A stretch of DNA of 64,000 nucleotides from Antedon bifida (Eukaryota; Echinodermata; Crinoidea; Comatulida; Antedonidae): NCBI GenBank assembly GCA_963402885.1, contig OY727095.1:34167001-34231000 (forward strand), read 5' to 3'. Shown here piece after piece: positions 1-11,435 of this stretch. The notes below the pieces were generated by a model that saw only the letters and a program-made list of their open reading frames with translations, made no database searches and had not been told where the DNA came from. The position numbers and the translations under genes were made by a program. Numbering within the stretch: position 1 is the first letter of the stretch; each line of letters starts with the position of its first letter.

Positions 1-3000
1 GCAAGAACAAAGATAGTAAAATTGTGTGACATGGCCCACAGGATGTAAGAAGCAACAATCCCAATCTGAAGAGGAAAGAAAACATTTGGTTCAATTCATC
101 TTTGTTGGTCTAATTCATATATACAGAATACACACTCAGAAACTCTTTGTTTAAAGACTGCAGATAAAATGTAAAAAAGGCATGAACAAAATCGCTTTAT
201 ATATAAACTCTGTCTACACTATCAAACTTTATGTGACAAAAAAAAGAAACAGGTTGAAACATCGCACACGTATGCATCTTGTTATGGTTTAACGTAAAGA
301 ATTGTATACAGATATTATATAAAACCAGCTGAAAACATTTTTGAAGATTTAATTATTATGCTCACATCAGTAAATATTGATTTAAATACAGTATTCATTG
401 TTTGTATTTACCATTGATATGATCATGAGTGGTCTTCTACCATAATAATCAGAAGCCGCTCCACAAACTGGACAAATTATAAACTGAAGAAAGCTGAACA
501 ACGAACCTATAATACCTGCAAATTAGAAATAATCATAAACTTGACTAGTGTCTTCATTTAGTAAATATGACCTACACTACATATGGCTCTGGGTATAACA
601 TTAGGGGAAAACAATGGATTATATACTCAAGTATGAGGTTACACTTTGTCATATAGGCGTTTGGCACAGTGTTTTGGATGTTGGACTATTGATTGTGAGA
701 TCTTGGGTTCGAATCCAACGCTTGTCACATTGCTTGTATCATCCTTAGGCAAGGCACTTTGCCTCTGTCCACCCAAGTGTACAAATGGGTACCTGGTAAG
801 GTTAAGACACAACTTTGTGCTGATTACTAGCTGTATTATATGGGAGTACAGTATGTTTCCATATGTGACCAGAAATGACTTACCGTATATTTCGGTGTAT
901 AAGTCGCACTTTTGACACGCAAATTTGACATCTAAATTAAGGGTGCGTCTTATACACCGAACATAAATGCCTCACCACACAGATTGTACATATCGTCACC
1001 TCGCTGGCTAGGCCTGCTGAGTAGGCTAGGCCTAGCTACAGTGTACTAACCGTAACGTAACGGCAACCTGCTTCTGCCTAGTTTTCAAGGCATTTTAGCG
1101 TGATGTTATACTAAATATGATGAAAAGATTTGTTCATTATGGAGCTGTTTTAGGCGCTCCGATAACATTTCATTTGTAAACGATTACGATTGGAATAGTA
1201 TTTATTTATAGTTATACGCACGATCGCCGACCGCCGTACCCCTAGCGCAAGCCCTTCTTGGCGGCCACATGGTGTACGGTATTCGACTAGTATATTCTCC
1301 AGTTGATTATAGCATGGACCTAGCGTACACACTTCTCGGATACATAGATACTAATCGAATACGATTGTCCGTGAAAACGTGCGCCCTCTCGAAATGATCG
1401 AGCGAGGCTAGCCCACACACGTGCGTGTTACACACACGGTCATGCACTCGATGTTGCGGGTGCGGCCGAGCCTAGGTAAGAAAAAAACCTAAATAAAAGA
1501 CGCCGTTGTAGATATAACAAAATATATTATGGCGCTAGTTCCGTTTCGCACCTGTCATTTATTTCGACTCAAAATTTGTTAAATAAATTTATCGTGAGTA
1601 CCACACCTTAGAATTAGGCCTCAAAAATACTTTTATGAAGGAGATCACACAAAAAGTAACAAATAAATGCTTTAAATTGATGAATATACAGACGTGTTTC
1701 TCGCACATCGGTTCCATACGCCATGTTCAAGGTTGTTGTTTCTATGGAGCGCCAAAAGAGCAATCATAATAGATCATGAGGGCTAAAAACTCAATATAAT
1801 GCGTATATTTAATGCATTTATTGGTGAAAATTACGTTCAATTTTAATATATTTTGTCAATGTCAATGCAACAAAAATGTTACTGTTGATACTGTACATGG
1901 TTTTCGCAGTTTTCGTTAACTAAGTTTTAAGAATGAAAATCGACAAGTTCATCATCATATTACATGTACTGTAGTTTATACCTCAATGATCTAAATAATA
2001 TTCCTCTTAGTCTTAGGCCTAGGCTAGGTAGTGATGCTGATTTAGGCCTAGGGTTTTGTTGCATTGACAAAATATATTAAAATTGAACGTAATTTTCACC
2101 AACAAATGCATTAAATATACGCATTATATTGAGTTTTTAGCCCTCTATTATGATTGCTCTTTTGGCGCTCCATAAAAACAACAACATTGAACAAATTGAC
2201 GAACCGATGTGCGAGAAAGACGTCTGTAAATTCATCAATTTAAAGCATTTATTTGTCACTTTTTATGTGATCTCCTTCGTAAAAGTATTTTTGAGGCCTA
2301 ATTCTAAGGTGTGGTACTCACGATAAAGGTTCTTAACAAATTTTGAGTCGAAATAAATGACAGGTGCGAAACGGAACTAGCGCCATATATTATTACAATA
2401 ATATTGATTACAATTTAAAAAAACCTTGTTTTGATGAAATATAAAGTGCGTCTTATACATCGACGATATAAAAAATACCGATATTTTACTCCAACTTAGG
2501 GGGTGCGTCTTATACACAGGTGCGACTTATACACCGAAATATACGGTAAGTGTAATATAAATGATTTAAAACAGATTTTAAAGAGTTGAATATAGCTGTA
2601 TACCTCCAAACAGTACTGAATTATATTTCTCTGTGTCAGGTATTCCCACGAGTTCTCTGAATGCAGTGCATGAGGACAGCATACTGTTGTACAATCCGCT
2701 CTGTAAAAAACATTAAAATAAAACATAATGCTATTGAGTGAGTGGCCGAGCGGTTAAGACAGTGGAACCGTAATCAGCTATACTAGGGTTGGAGGCTAGT
2801 TCTGGTGGTAGGACAATTCTTCTCGGATAAGGAATATAAAACATAGGTCCAGTGTACACACCTTGTTTGTGTGCACTTTAAAGAACCTCTTTTGAGTCGA
2901 GTAGGGAGTTACCCCGGCGTACTAGTTCACACACAGCCACTGTTGTGGACAGATGAGGGAGCTCTTTAAAGTGACTACACTGACATGATGTGACCCATAG

Positions 3001-3844
3001 GGAAGAAGCATGTACTTGAAAAGTGTAATATCTGAGTCCACAGCACCATGAGCAATGATCCATTCGTTGGAATTTGGCGCTTATACAAGAACTTGTATAT
3101 CATGAACAAGATTTTATAAGTATGATTTTAATGACAGTTCATAGACTTTTATTACTATGTTTTATCTGTATATTTTTAATTAACATCTTCTTTAAAATTG
3201 TAAATGAAAGCATATAGTTTTATATTGAAATCAATCACCTTTTATGTAAATATGCCTACTTTTTAACTACTTTTAACACTGTAACAATCTTAGTAATATA
3301 GAAAGAGAAATATTCATACAAATAATTAATTGTTACAAATGTACCTTTATTTTTATATAGAATATATATACAAATAAAACAGAAAATTATAATAAAAGTG
3401 GGACGACCCCACACAAGACAAAAAAAAAAGAACTTGTATATCATTATTATTAACTAATTATCTTAAATACTAACAGGAAGTATAACTGTACTTAAAAGCA
3501 TTTTTTTTTTTCGTTATACTGTGTTAAAAAATAAAAATAATGATAAGTAATAAAATACTAAATGCTATTGTGATACGATTCAATATTTTGACTGATTATA
3601 ATTTGATAATATATATATATATATATAACATAATAATATAACTGTAATGTTTTAAACAAAGTTTTGTTTTTACCTGATCAGTATTACCGTAGTAGTCAAG
3701 AAGAGAAGGAAGCAATGGAAGAATCATGGTAAAGGCTAACAGATCAAGGAGTAGCGATACAAACACTATCTTCACCATTCCTGACATCTTCTCTTTGTCA
3801 ACACCAGCCATCTCCTTCTTTTCTGAAAGTGCTGATCCAGCCAT
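1..3844 (-). CDS. MFSD10: MFSD10-like major facilitator transporter, 5' part (partial)
   Basis: Four coding exons read leftward: 3674-3844 (start codon at 3844), 2604-2700, 412-515 and 1-65, the last cut by the window edge. Phases join cleanly (171, 97, 104 nt). The protein opens with a charged cytosolic stretch, then a first membrane helix (VSLLLDLLAFTMILPLLPSL) typical of the drug:H+ antiporter-like MFS proteins. Exon 2 gives TEKYNSVLFGG and exon 3 gives FSFLQFIICPVCGAASDYYG followed by RRP, which is the MFS loop 2-3 motif G-x-x-x-D-x-x-GRRP. These blocks match vertebrate MFSD10, an organic-anion/drug transporter-like protein, from memory of that family. An acceptor-like site just upstream of the start (about 3872) suggests a non-coding first exon. 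The 3' half lies outside the window. Intron 2-3 carries a large nested transposon. Confidence 0.88.
208..245 (+). repeat. End fragment of palindromic MITE family T (TCTGTCTACACTATC)
   Basis: A solitary copy of the terminal sequence CTCTGTCTACACTATCAAAC followed by TTTATGTGACA, identical to the ends of the complete copies at 47.1, 51.4 and 58.1 kb. The rest of the element is missing. It lies in an MFSD10 intron. Confidence 0.7.
650..880 (+). repeat. tRNA-derived SINE (fragment)
   Basis: A possible pol III A box region (GGCGTTTGGCACAGTG) is followed about 45 bp later by a good B box (GGTTCGAATCC near 711), then a conserved body with GGCAAGGCACTTTGCCTCTG, a CACCCAAGTGTACAAATGGG block and TACCTGG. 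This body is common to dispersed SINEs of marine invertebrates (from memory). It abuts the transposon that starts at 878. Confidence 0.6.
878..2551. mobile_element. Non-autonomous DNA transposon with long terminal inverted repeats
   Basis: The ends are perfect inverted repeats: 881-909 begins TACCGTATATTTCGGTGTAT and continues AAGTCGCAC; 2520-2548 is its exact reverse complement, and the match extends to ACTTA/TAAGT at the edges. Subterminal relatives of the same motif (GTGCGTCTTATACACCGA at about 942, and a variant near 2446) repeat inside each end. No transposase reading frame is visible. A TA target duplication is plausible but cannot be separated from the inverted repeat. A second element (1530-2385) sits inside it. 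The whole composite lies in an MFSD10 intron. Confidence 0.8.
1523..2392. mobile_element. Foldback element with about 340-bp inverted arms and TSD
   Basis: The left arm (1530 to about 1875) and right arm (about 2052 to 2385) are long imperfect reverse complements with a spacer of about 175 bp. Ends are TGGCGCTAGTTCCGTTTCGC and its complement. A perfect 7-bp direct repeat, TATATTA, flanks the element at 1523-1529 and 2386-2392, a target-site duplication that defines the boundaries. No coding capacity is visible. It is inserted in the 878-2551 element. The spacer contains TAGGCCTAGG-type sequence. Confidence 0.85.
2738..3110 (+). repeat. tRNA-Ser/Leu-headed SINE
   Basis: The head GAGTGAGTGGCCGAGCGGTT followed by AAGACAGTGGAACC resembles the 5' half of class II tRNAs (Ser/Leu), including the A box. 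The body carries CTTCTCGGATAAGG, CACTTTAAAGAACC, GAGTAGGGAGTTACCC and TACTAGTTCACACA. The same blocks occur on the other strand at 9.2-9.56 kb and 52.44-52.65 kb. The 3' end reads TTGGCGCTTATACAAGAACT, a SINE tail seen elsewhere in the window. Confidence 0.75.
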
Positions 3845-5047
3845 TCTCTTTCTCTCTAATCCAACTAGGAAAAACCGACCAAAATTTACTAATTAAATTT
3901 AAGGGCATTGAAATAAAAAAATCTAAATACTCTAAATCCAAAGCTTCGGTTATTCAATCTCCATGATATTGAAACAATCATTAAATTTTTGGATGGAATT
4001 TCATTTAAAACAAACAACATGCTAGTACTTTCTAGGCTGCTTCAGCAGCAAACAATACAATACAAGGCATTGTTATAGCATACTTTAAATGATCTCAGAG
4101 TGCTCTTATTATATCTACACCATAAGGTTGAACAGACATGCTGACACAGTAACTCTTAATAGCATTTAGTCTTTGTAGGACATTTACCAAACTTTCTACT
4201 TGGAGAGTTGGCCCTAATAATACAAATATATAATACCATATTTCTTTTTTTATTTAAATACAGTAGCTGCAACTCCTGACACACATAAATAAAATATTAA
4301 AAGTACAAATCATTCATTCATAAGTTTTAGTTTAGTTCCTGATACAGGATGAATGAAACATAATAGCATTTTGTGCATTGTCATCATTGATACACTTCTA
4401 TTCAATAAAAGAAATTTAAGAAGCTTATGATTTATTAACAATAGGCCTATTGTCTACCTGAGGCCTCCTAGGTAGTAAGTATACTATTCTATAAACAATA
4501 TTTTTATAAATAAAATGTAATATTGGAAAGAAAAATATTACAAAGAAAAAAGGGTAAATCATTAAAAATAGCGACTGTCTCACTTTTCTAATCCTATTAC
4601 TATTTTGATTGGATGTCCCATTTCAACAAACACACTCCTCCTATCGAAGACCTACCACGTACACTTTTTTAGAGGCAAAAAATGTGATCTTGTGATCTGC
4701 ACAACTGTCTGCACACGTTACACAGAATCAAACGCGTTACATACTACTACTAGGCCTAGCCTACCTAACTGTGTACGCCATTACAAATATTTAATATAGA
4801 TTATTATAGTGTATATAGAGTATGCTTACTTCCTTGTGTTATACACCACGCCAAACAGGATATAACAACTACCTGTGCTGTGATCGTCCTTCCACTAAGT
4901 TAGGCCTAAAAATAAGAAGCAAGCACTACTACACACTAGCACCACCTTCCTCTTTTGTTGACTTTTGAAACGCATTCGAGCGTGAACGTAACCCTTGAAC
5001 TTTCAGTCACGTAATAATTTAATCTGGCGCACATGGCATGTGATTCG
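3845..5047. promoter_or_regulatory. Bidirectional promoter region between MFSD10 and TATDN1
   Basis: The two start codons (3844 minus, 5048 plus) are divergent and 1.2 kb apart, so both promoters must lie here. The interval contains several TAGGCCTA/AGGCCT motifs (4443, 4462, 4752, 4903) and a short more GC-rich stretch just before TATDN1 (about 4860-5050). A possible minus-strand donor near 4822-4828 with the acceptor at about 3872 would make a 5'-UTR intron for MFSD10. No TATA box is convincing. Confidence 0.5.
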
Positions 5048-8000
5048 ATGGCTAAGCAAATATCAACTTTAAAATTAATTGGTAATTATTATAACCTAAG
5101 TAATTTAAGAAAGTAGGCCAATTGTTTTTTTTGTAATTACGCGACTTTAAACTGCTAAAAAATGTGCATCTAGCTAGGCTAGTTACTACTACACAAGCTA
5201 GGCTAGTAGTAGTAGTAGCCTGTGTAGGCCCAGCCCTATCTAGGCTAGGCCTCCTAATCTAATTTTAGCCTAGCTAGGCCTACTAGGGGCCTAGAGTAGT
5301 ACAGACAGTAGAGTAGTAGTAGGCGTAGGTCCGGCAAAGAAATCTGTGCGCAATTTGATATAATATACTTGTTTGTTAATGACTACGCGAACACAGTCAC
5401 GGAGACTAATTATTATAAAGTAATTTTTTATTGTTTTGCAGATATTGGTGTAAATCTGACAGGTAAGTTGTTTACCAACGATTAAAAATGAGCTAATGTT
5501 CAATAAATAGTTTGTAAATTTAGATTTCTACTGTGTTTTGTGTAGTAGTAGTATAGTACTAGCAAGGATGGCTCACTAAAAAGTTTTATAATATAATCTT
5601 TTATTTCCTTAGATAAAGTTTTCAGAGGACTTTATCACAGGAAACAACGACATCAAGGTATATAACAATTTTTAACATTTTTTTACTATTATTTTATACT
5701 AAATAAATATTTACCATGAATTGATATGAAAATAAGATGTATTTTCAAACAAAAACAATTGTGATTAAATCATAGTTCACTTAAAATTAAAAAATAATAT
5801 CAGACATCTAAATTAGAATTATTAATGCTGCTATTTGTCTTTTTTTTAAATTATCCTTAGATGACTTACTTGAAGTTTTACAAAGAGCTCATAATGTGGG
5901 CATTCAAAAGGTATTGTATGCAATTGTAATTATTTTAACTGTAATATATTAAACAATTAATATTAAAAGCAATACTATTAAGCAATTTTACTCTTCAAGA
6001 AAAACTGCAACTAGTGATGTGCCCAAATATGGTAGTGATGTCCATATAAGGGCACATCACATTTTGTTGTCACATAATGTTTGATAGTGTAGACAGAGAT
6101 TAATGTATGCTTACAACAAAGTTTGTGCAATAATTAATCTATTATCAACTGTTCAAATGTATCCTTACGACTGTTTTTCTGTAAATATTTTGTAGGTTTT
6201 AAATAATTCCTGTAATTTAGCAGATTTGTTGCTAATTGTTTGGTTTGCTATTACTATTTTAACTATACTACATTCCGTTATAAACAACTACTTAAATATT
6301 TTTCTTTATTATATATTTATTTTTCACATTTTCCCTCATGTTTAAGTTACAGAGCAGCATACAGTACATACTATATAATATATATTTTTCCTGCTTTGCT
6401 TTGTCCTTTTTTTCAAATTTTTCATATTTTTCATTTTCTGTTTTTCTATCTTATGTGTACCATTGCCTTTAATACATAATTAGGAATTCCTGAAATAATA
6501 AACTGAAATTGAAGACATATATGTAAAAACCTGTTTTAATATGATATGTTTATATTGGTTTTTATCTTAATGAATACATCTTTTTTATTACATTACAGAT
6601 GATAATAACTGGAGGTAACCTTGAGGACAGCAAAGTGGCACTGGAGCTAGCAAAAACAAATGGTATATACATTTAAATTATTTTAAAAACAATCTTACAT
6701 TTGTACATGCATTTTATGAGATCATCATTCATTTTGATACATAGAGGTTGTATTATACAATTAGAGGGACAACATTACAGCTCAAATAATGTCCCACTGT
6801 GGGGATGGACTGTCCAATATGGCTGCTTTACTCTATCAAACAAGTTGGCAATTTCAAGTGAGTTCCTGGCCTGCACAGTTACGCACCAATTTTTGATAAT
6901 TATAAAACTGTCCACGAGAGGACATTCGACGTGAGCTACTTGCGTAGTGCATTGTTTCTATCTTTTTATCATAATTTACCGTAACATGTGCATTTAAGAC
7001 AAGGAATGACCTGTTTTTAAAGTATATGCGTTATTTTTACAAAACATCAACAATTGTAGGGATAGTGTCTTTATTATGAATATTCAATATTTTTTAATTC
7101 ATATAGATGCTTTATACAGTACAGTAGGATGTCATCCAACAAGGTGCAGTGAATTTGAGAATGAAGGATCAGAGACCTACATGCAGAAGTTGCTTGGATT
7201 AATCAATGGTGCAGAAGGCAAAGTTGTAGCTGTAGGTGAATGTGGTCTAGGTATATACTCTAACATTGGTGTATAATGCTACACTTTTATCTCCCTTTTA
7301 GCAGCCATGCTCTTAATCGGTACTAGCAAGGCAATCTAACAACAGAAAGCTGACCTCTGGTGTTCAAAGGGTTCATCTTTGGTTGCGGTGCGATCAGTTC
7401 CACACCCCTTAACAGTCACCGCGCGCCGTAGAAAATATGTACATAGTAACAGTACTGTTGGTATTTGTTGCAGCCAGACATAAGATCAAAGGACTGTTAC
7501 AAATTCCTATCTTGGCAAGGTGAGCTCAGTGTCATGTTGTTAGATTGCCTGGGTACTAGACACCTTTCGATTTGTGATGCCATACAACTTATATATTGAT
7601 GATCTTCGGTCGACGTCTGGACCTAGAAACATGCGCAGAATGGATTGACATGACCCAGCTTGTTACTAGGTTGTCAAAAATAATATGACCAATCTTGGAT
7701 ATACTGTAGGTTCACACAGCGATGAGAGATATTTTTCCTTATTTTTCAACTATTTGTTTTTTATTGTGCTGTATATAAATATATGAATCAAGTTGACTAT
7801 TAGATTTAATATCTTTACCTTATAGATTATGACAGGTTACACTTTTGTCCAAAAGAAACGCAGTTAAAGTAAGTTTTATATAGAAATTATTGACTTATAT
7901 GAGGCTCTGTGTACCATTTTGACAAAAAGTAATGTGAGCTCCGTTGAGCTTTCATTTGGTAAACATTCATCATTAACACACATGGTTTCTCGTTTTGGCT

Positions 8001-10966
8001 TAATGTATTTAGAATGCATAACAGTGGAATGCTTTCTAACATTGGCTCTCTTTATGTGAGTGTACAACTATTTCCACTTTACTACTTTTTCTGTAAGATG
8101 CTTTCTTAGTTTGTTATTATTTTTAGCGGTTGTATGTTGTTTATTTGCTGTATGATTTGGATTAACTTGCCTCTGTTTGTTTTATAGATATTTTGAGCAG
8201 CAAATGGAATTAGCAGAGAAGTCAAAACTTCCAATGTTTCTTCACTGTCGTAACTCGCATACCGATTTCATCGGTGAGTTCTCAAATAAAGTTTACTTTC
8301 GCAATGCTGAACATCTTTTCCTAACCATTAACATCAGAATTTCTGAAATGCAGACGTATTTGGTTAGTTTCAGGTGTTCAGTTGAGAAAGTTAGAATCAA
8401 GTCATTGATATCGGCAGTCAGTGGTAAAATAGTGACCTTTAACCCCACTTCCAAATTTGGTTTTACCTTGGCCTAAGTTAGTACTAAACTGAAGTATTAT
8501 TATTATGCAAATTAGTGAGTTCATTCATCCATTCATCAGTGGAAAATTACTTCAATTTATTGTCATTTGCATATATAAAGTATACAATTATGTTTGCTCT
8601 GAGATATACAAAAACAGATAAATGAAAAACTAACAAAAACAATTACAAAGTGTCACATCACTCTCGTACGGCATACTGACAAGCATTCAGTGCCCGAATG
8701 GCAGCTGGATAAAATGTGTAAGAGAGATGATGGACCTGTAACATCTACCACTACGTAACACCAACATCATCACCAATGTTTTAATTTCTTTCAGTCTGAA
8801 TAGGATAGTAGTTAGTAGTTGATAAGAATAACATAAGAATAAATATTCATTTCTTTTTTTAAAGATATTATGAAGAGAAATCGAGACAAATATACAGGAG
8901 GTGTGGTATGTATGTAATCTTCAACCATCTTTCCTTATAAAATGCTTTTTCAAAGTCAGTCTTTTTTTTTGGTTAAAAAATCTGAGTTTATCTGAAAATC
9001 CTGACAAAAAATAAACATGACTTAGAGACTACACCTTCTCATCCCAGAAGTGTCTAAGTCTTGTTTTAGATTGGAGTCTGTAGTGCCCCACATATTTGTT
9101 ACTACTAAAGCTCTGTCACAGTGATAAAAAATGTGATGTGCCCATATATGGACATGATGATGTTTTATCACTATAATATAATAATATAATATAAAAATGC
9201 GACATTTATATAGCGCTATTTAATGAAGATCAGAGCGCTGTGGTCTTAGATGTTACACCTTTTCAACAACATTCTTCTCCCCTAAGAGTCACATCATGTC
9301 ATCGGCAGCCAACTATGGCGCCATTACGTCTGTCCACGACAGTGTGTGTGAACTAGTACACCAGGGTAACCCCTACTCGTCTCGAAAGATGTACTAGGTT
9401 CTTTAAAGTGCACACGAGCAATATGCATACATAGTCCTTATTCGAGAAGACTTGTTCTACCACCATAACCATGGAGCGAATGAGTCTCAAACCCTTGCCG
9501 ATGTTATGGCTTTGGATTACGGTTCCACTGTCTTAACCACTCGGCCACTCACTCACTCTTACCATATTTGGGTATATCACTACAATAATTCGGCACATCA
9601 CACTAGTTTGTTAGTGTAGACAGAGCTTAAAGTGATACTGTAATTTGATTAGGTTCACAGTTTTGATGGGTCAAAGGATGAAGCAAAGGCCTTTACAGAT
9701 TTAGGTCTTTATATTGGAATTAATGGTTGGTAAGTTACAGTAGTTAAGTTGAGACTGAGTAAGTTAAACTGCCCCCAACTTTTATCAAATTCTTCCTCCC
9801 AGACTACTTCTTCATTATTTCTTGTGAGACTGCATTTTGGTCTGAATGGTAAAATCAGATTAAAACCAATTGTTTGACTAAATGTGTCATTTTTATTTGT
9901 TAGTTCGTTGAAAACTCAAGAAAACATTGATGCAATGTGTTCTATACCTGCTGAATGGTTAATGATAGAAACGGGTAAAAATGGCGACTTTAATCTATTT
10001 GATTTAGTAATTCTCTACAAATTTACACTATACTGTAAACTTCTATTTATTAGTTACCTATTTTAGAAATACAGTACTTCTTTACAATACAATGTATAAT
10101 GCACAGTATATTGTATACTGTGCAGTATAATATACTGTGCAATGTACAGTATTGTATACATTGCACAGTGTATTATACTGTGCAGTATATTGTATACTGC
10201 ACAGTATAATATAATGTAGAGGTATTGTGCAGTGTAGTGCATACTGTGTATTGCATAGACATCCATATTGCAATGCTATATATCATAGCTACAATGGAAA
10301 ACTATTTAACTGCATAAAAAATTAATTTTTTTTCATATGTAGATGCTCCATGGTGTGAAGTTCGGCCTACTCATGCTGGGTCAAAGTTCATACAAACTAC
10401 CTTTCCTACACGCAAAAAAGAAAAATGGGAGCAAGGGTCATGTGTAAAAAGCCGCAATGAACCATGTCACATTATGTAAGATATATTTATGCAGCATTGT
10501 GTAAAATTATCCTTTATAAAGCAAATAATACTCAATTTTCATAAATTGTTACCTTAGTACAAACATATGAAAGTGTTTCTGTGTTATCAATGTAACATTT
10601 TGCAACAACAGGCCTCAAACATTGATGCAACAGTGGTATCTGCGCATATTTGAATATGAGTTTTTTACACTGCAATTTACATTACTATATGACAAACTAG
10701 TGTGTGAAAGCATTGTAACTCAGTCAGATTCCTGAGAGACATCCATGCAACAGTTTGTTACATGTGTGAATCGAGTATTAGAGGATGTATCTCCTGTTCC
10801 AATACATTTTTTGTAGAGGCTTTTATACACGATAAACGTTGGGGTTTTTTTCATTTGTAGGCAAGTTTTAGAAGTTATGGCAGGTACCAGAGGAGAAGAT
10901 GCAACTGAACTTTCTGATATAATGTATCAGAATACACTTAATCTTTTCTTTGACAAAAGATCTTGA
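5048..10966 (+). CDS. TATDN1: TATDN1, TatD-family metal-dependent deoxyribonuclease
   Basis: Thirteen coding exons: 5048-5081, 5442-5462, 5613-5657, 5861-5910, 6599-6662, 7107-7250, 7826-7868, 8188-8273, 8865-8905, 9653-9729, 9904-9974, 10343-10475, 10861-10966. They sum to 915 nt, giving 304 aa, close to human TATDN1 (297 aa). All junctions are GT-AG and in phase. The protein starts [12 protein letters not shown] then IGVNLTD. Family landmarks in order are [22 protein letters not shown] (metal-binding Glu), [11 protein letters not shown] (His), VVHSFDG (His) and LMIETDAPW (Asp). TatD proteins are TIM-barrel 3'-5' exo/endonucleases acting in DNA processing and apoptotic DNA degradation. The first exon is only 34 nt and was chosen because it alone supplies an in-phase start and the KLID residues. 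An AATAAA-type signal lies directly after the stop (about 10968). Confidence 0.95.
5160..5310. repeat. TAGGCCTA/CTAGGC-rich tract in TATDN1 intron 1
   Basis: Dense CTAGGC, AGGCCT, TAGTAGTAG and CTAGCTAGGC words begin about 80 bp after exon 1 of TATDN1. Similar tracts follow exon 1 of two other genes in the window. Confidence 0.7.
6013..6098 (-). repeat. MITE family T, truncated copy
   Basis: Contains GATGTGCCCAAATATGGTAG and ends with GTTTGATAGTGTAGACAGAG, the reverse complement of the family's left terminus. The opposite end is missing. It lies in a TATDN1 intron. Confidence 0.75.
7319..7559. mobile_element. hAT-type MITE with 8-bp target duplication
   Basis: The element spans 7327-7551. 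Ends CAAGGCAATCTAACAACA and TGTTGTTAGATTGCCTG are near-perfect inverted repeats. An exact 8-bp duplication, GGTACTAG, flanks it (7319-7326 and 7552-7559). An 8-bp duplication with CA-G ends is the hAT superfamily signature. The interior has CACCGCGCGCCG. A second copy is at 16596-16800. It lies in a TATDN1 intron. Confidence 0.88.
9107..9630. repeat. MITE family T copy split by a SINE insertion
   Basis: The left part (about 9107-9180) has GATGTGCCCATATATGGACA; the right part (about 9561-9630) has ACCATATTTGGGTATATCAC and ends with the GTGTAGACAGAGCTTA terminus. The intervening sequence is a minus-strand SINE. Together the two halves make one family-T element, so the SINE inserted later. Confidence 0.75.
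9190..9556 (-). repeat. tRNA-Ser/Leu-headed SINE, minus strand
   Basis: Read on the minus strand, the head is GAGTGAGTGAGTGGCCGAGT then GGTTAAGACAGTGGAACC (9556 leftward), followed by the CTTCTCGAATAAGG, CACTTTAAAGAACC and GAGTAGGGGTTACCC blocks. The tail is AGCGCTATATAAATGTCGCA. It is the best-preserved copy of this SINE in the window and is nested in a family-T MITE. Confidence 0.8.
10076..10265. repeat. Palindromic AT-rich tandem repeat (TACTGTGCAGTATA)
   Basis: Alternating TATACTGTGCAGTATA and TATACTGCACAGTATA units, each nearly self-complementary, about 190 bp long. The region should form cruciforms. It sits in the last long TATDN1 intron. Short reading frames across it on the minus strand are repeat artefacts. 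Confidence 0.8.
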
Positions 10967-10979
10967 AAATAAAAATAGT

Positions 10980-11127
10980 ATTGTAACCAAAATCTGAATA
11001 TGCAGGATCTTAACCTTCAGGATTTCTTCAGCTTTTGGGCAACACTAGTGCTTCATCAGTGCAAGTGTACCTGGACAGAATTGAGAATATAAAGCAGACA
11101 AGCGTTGCCTGAGTGGACTGGAATAAA

Positions 11128-11165
<38 letters not shown>
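10980..11165 (-). repeat. Penelope/retrozyme-like remnant with (TA)n microsatellite
   Basis: On the minus strand 11064-11022 reads CACTGATGAAGCACTAGTGT then TGCCCAAAAGC; a close relative is tandemly repeated at 55.78-55.89 kb on the plus strand. A pure (TA)n run occupies about 11131-11165 between this motif and a hammerhead-like core. Assignment to Penelope-like elements is an inference from recalled association of such motifs with those elements. Confidence 0.4.
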
Positions 11166-11167
<2 letters not shown>

Positions 11168-11170
11168 GCA

Positions 11171-11205
11171 GACAGTACTGTTTCGATCTTATTAGATCTC
11201 GTCAG
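11171..11205 (-). ncRNA. Hammerhead ribozyme-like core
   Basis: Read 11205 to 11171 on the minus strand: CUGACGA (matches the invariant CUGANGA), stem II GAUC/GAUC closing a UAAUAA loop, then GAAA, then a minimal stem III CAG-UA-CUG followed by U and C at the expected cleavage position. This is the complete conserved core of a type I hammerhead with the very short stem III typical of Penelope-like and retrozyme hammerheads (established family knowledge). Stem I is poorly formed; the 3' side runs into a (TA)n tract, so activity is doubtful. Confidence 0.55.
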
Positions 11206-11435
11206 AAATGTACCCCATATATTTAGGTCATAATTTTTATATACTAAATAATATTTGTTAACAGATATACGGCAGCCAATATAAGTCCCTGACGTGTTGA
11301 CATCCCTTCGCTCTTGCCTATAGTTCACTATCTATTTAATTATATTACCTATTTGGTTTTGCATTATCCATTATAATGATTGAACTTTCACCGTGTTCAG
11401 TTAAACATTAATGATTAGATTATGAACTATAACGT

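Noticed and set aside
2738..2790. Functional tRNA-Ser/Leu gene
   Set aside because: Only the 5' half resembles a tRNA and the rest matches two other SINE copies in the window, so it is a SINE head.
10063..10273. Minus-strand frames with [16 protein letters not shown] sequence
   Set aside because: Translation of the palindromic TACTGTGCAGTATA repeat.
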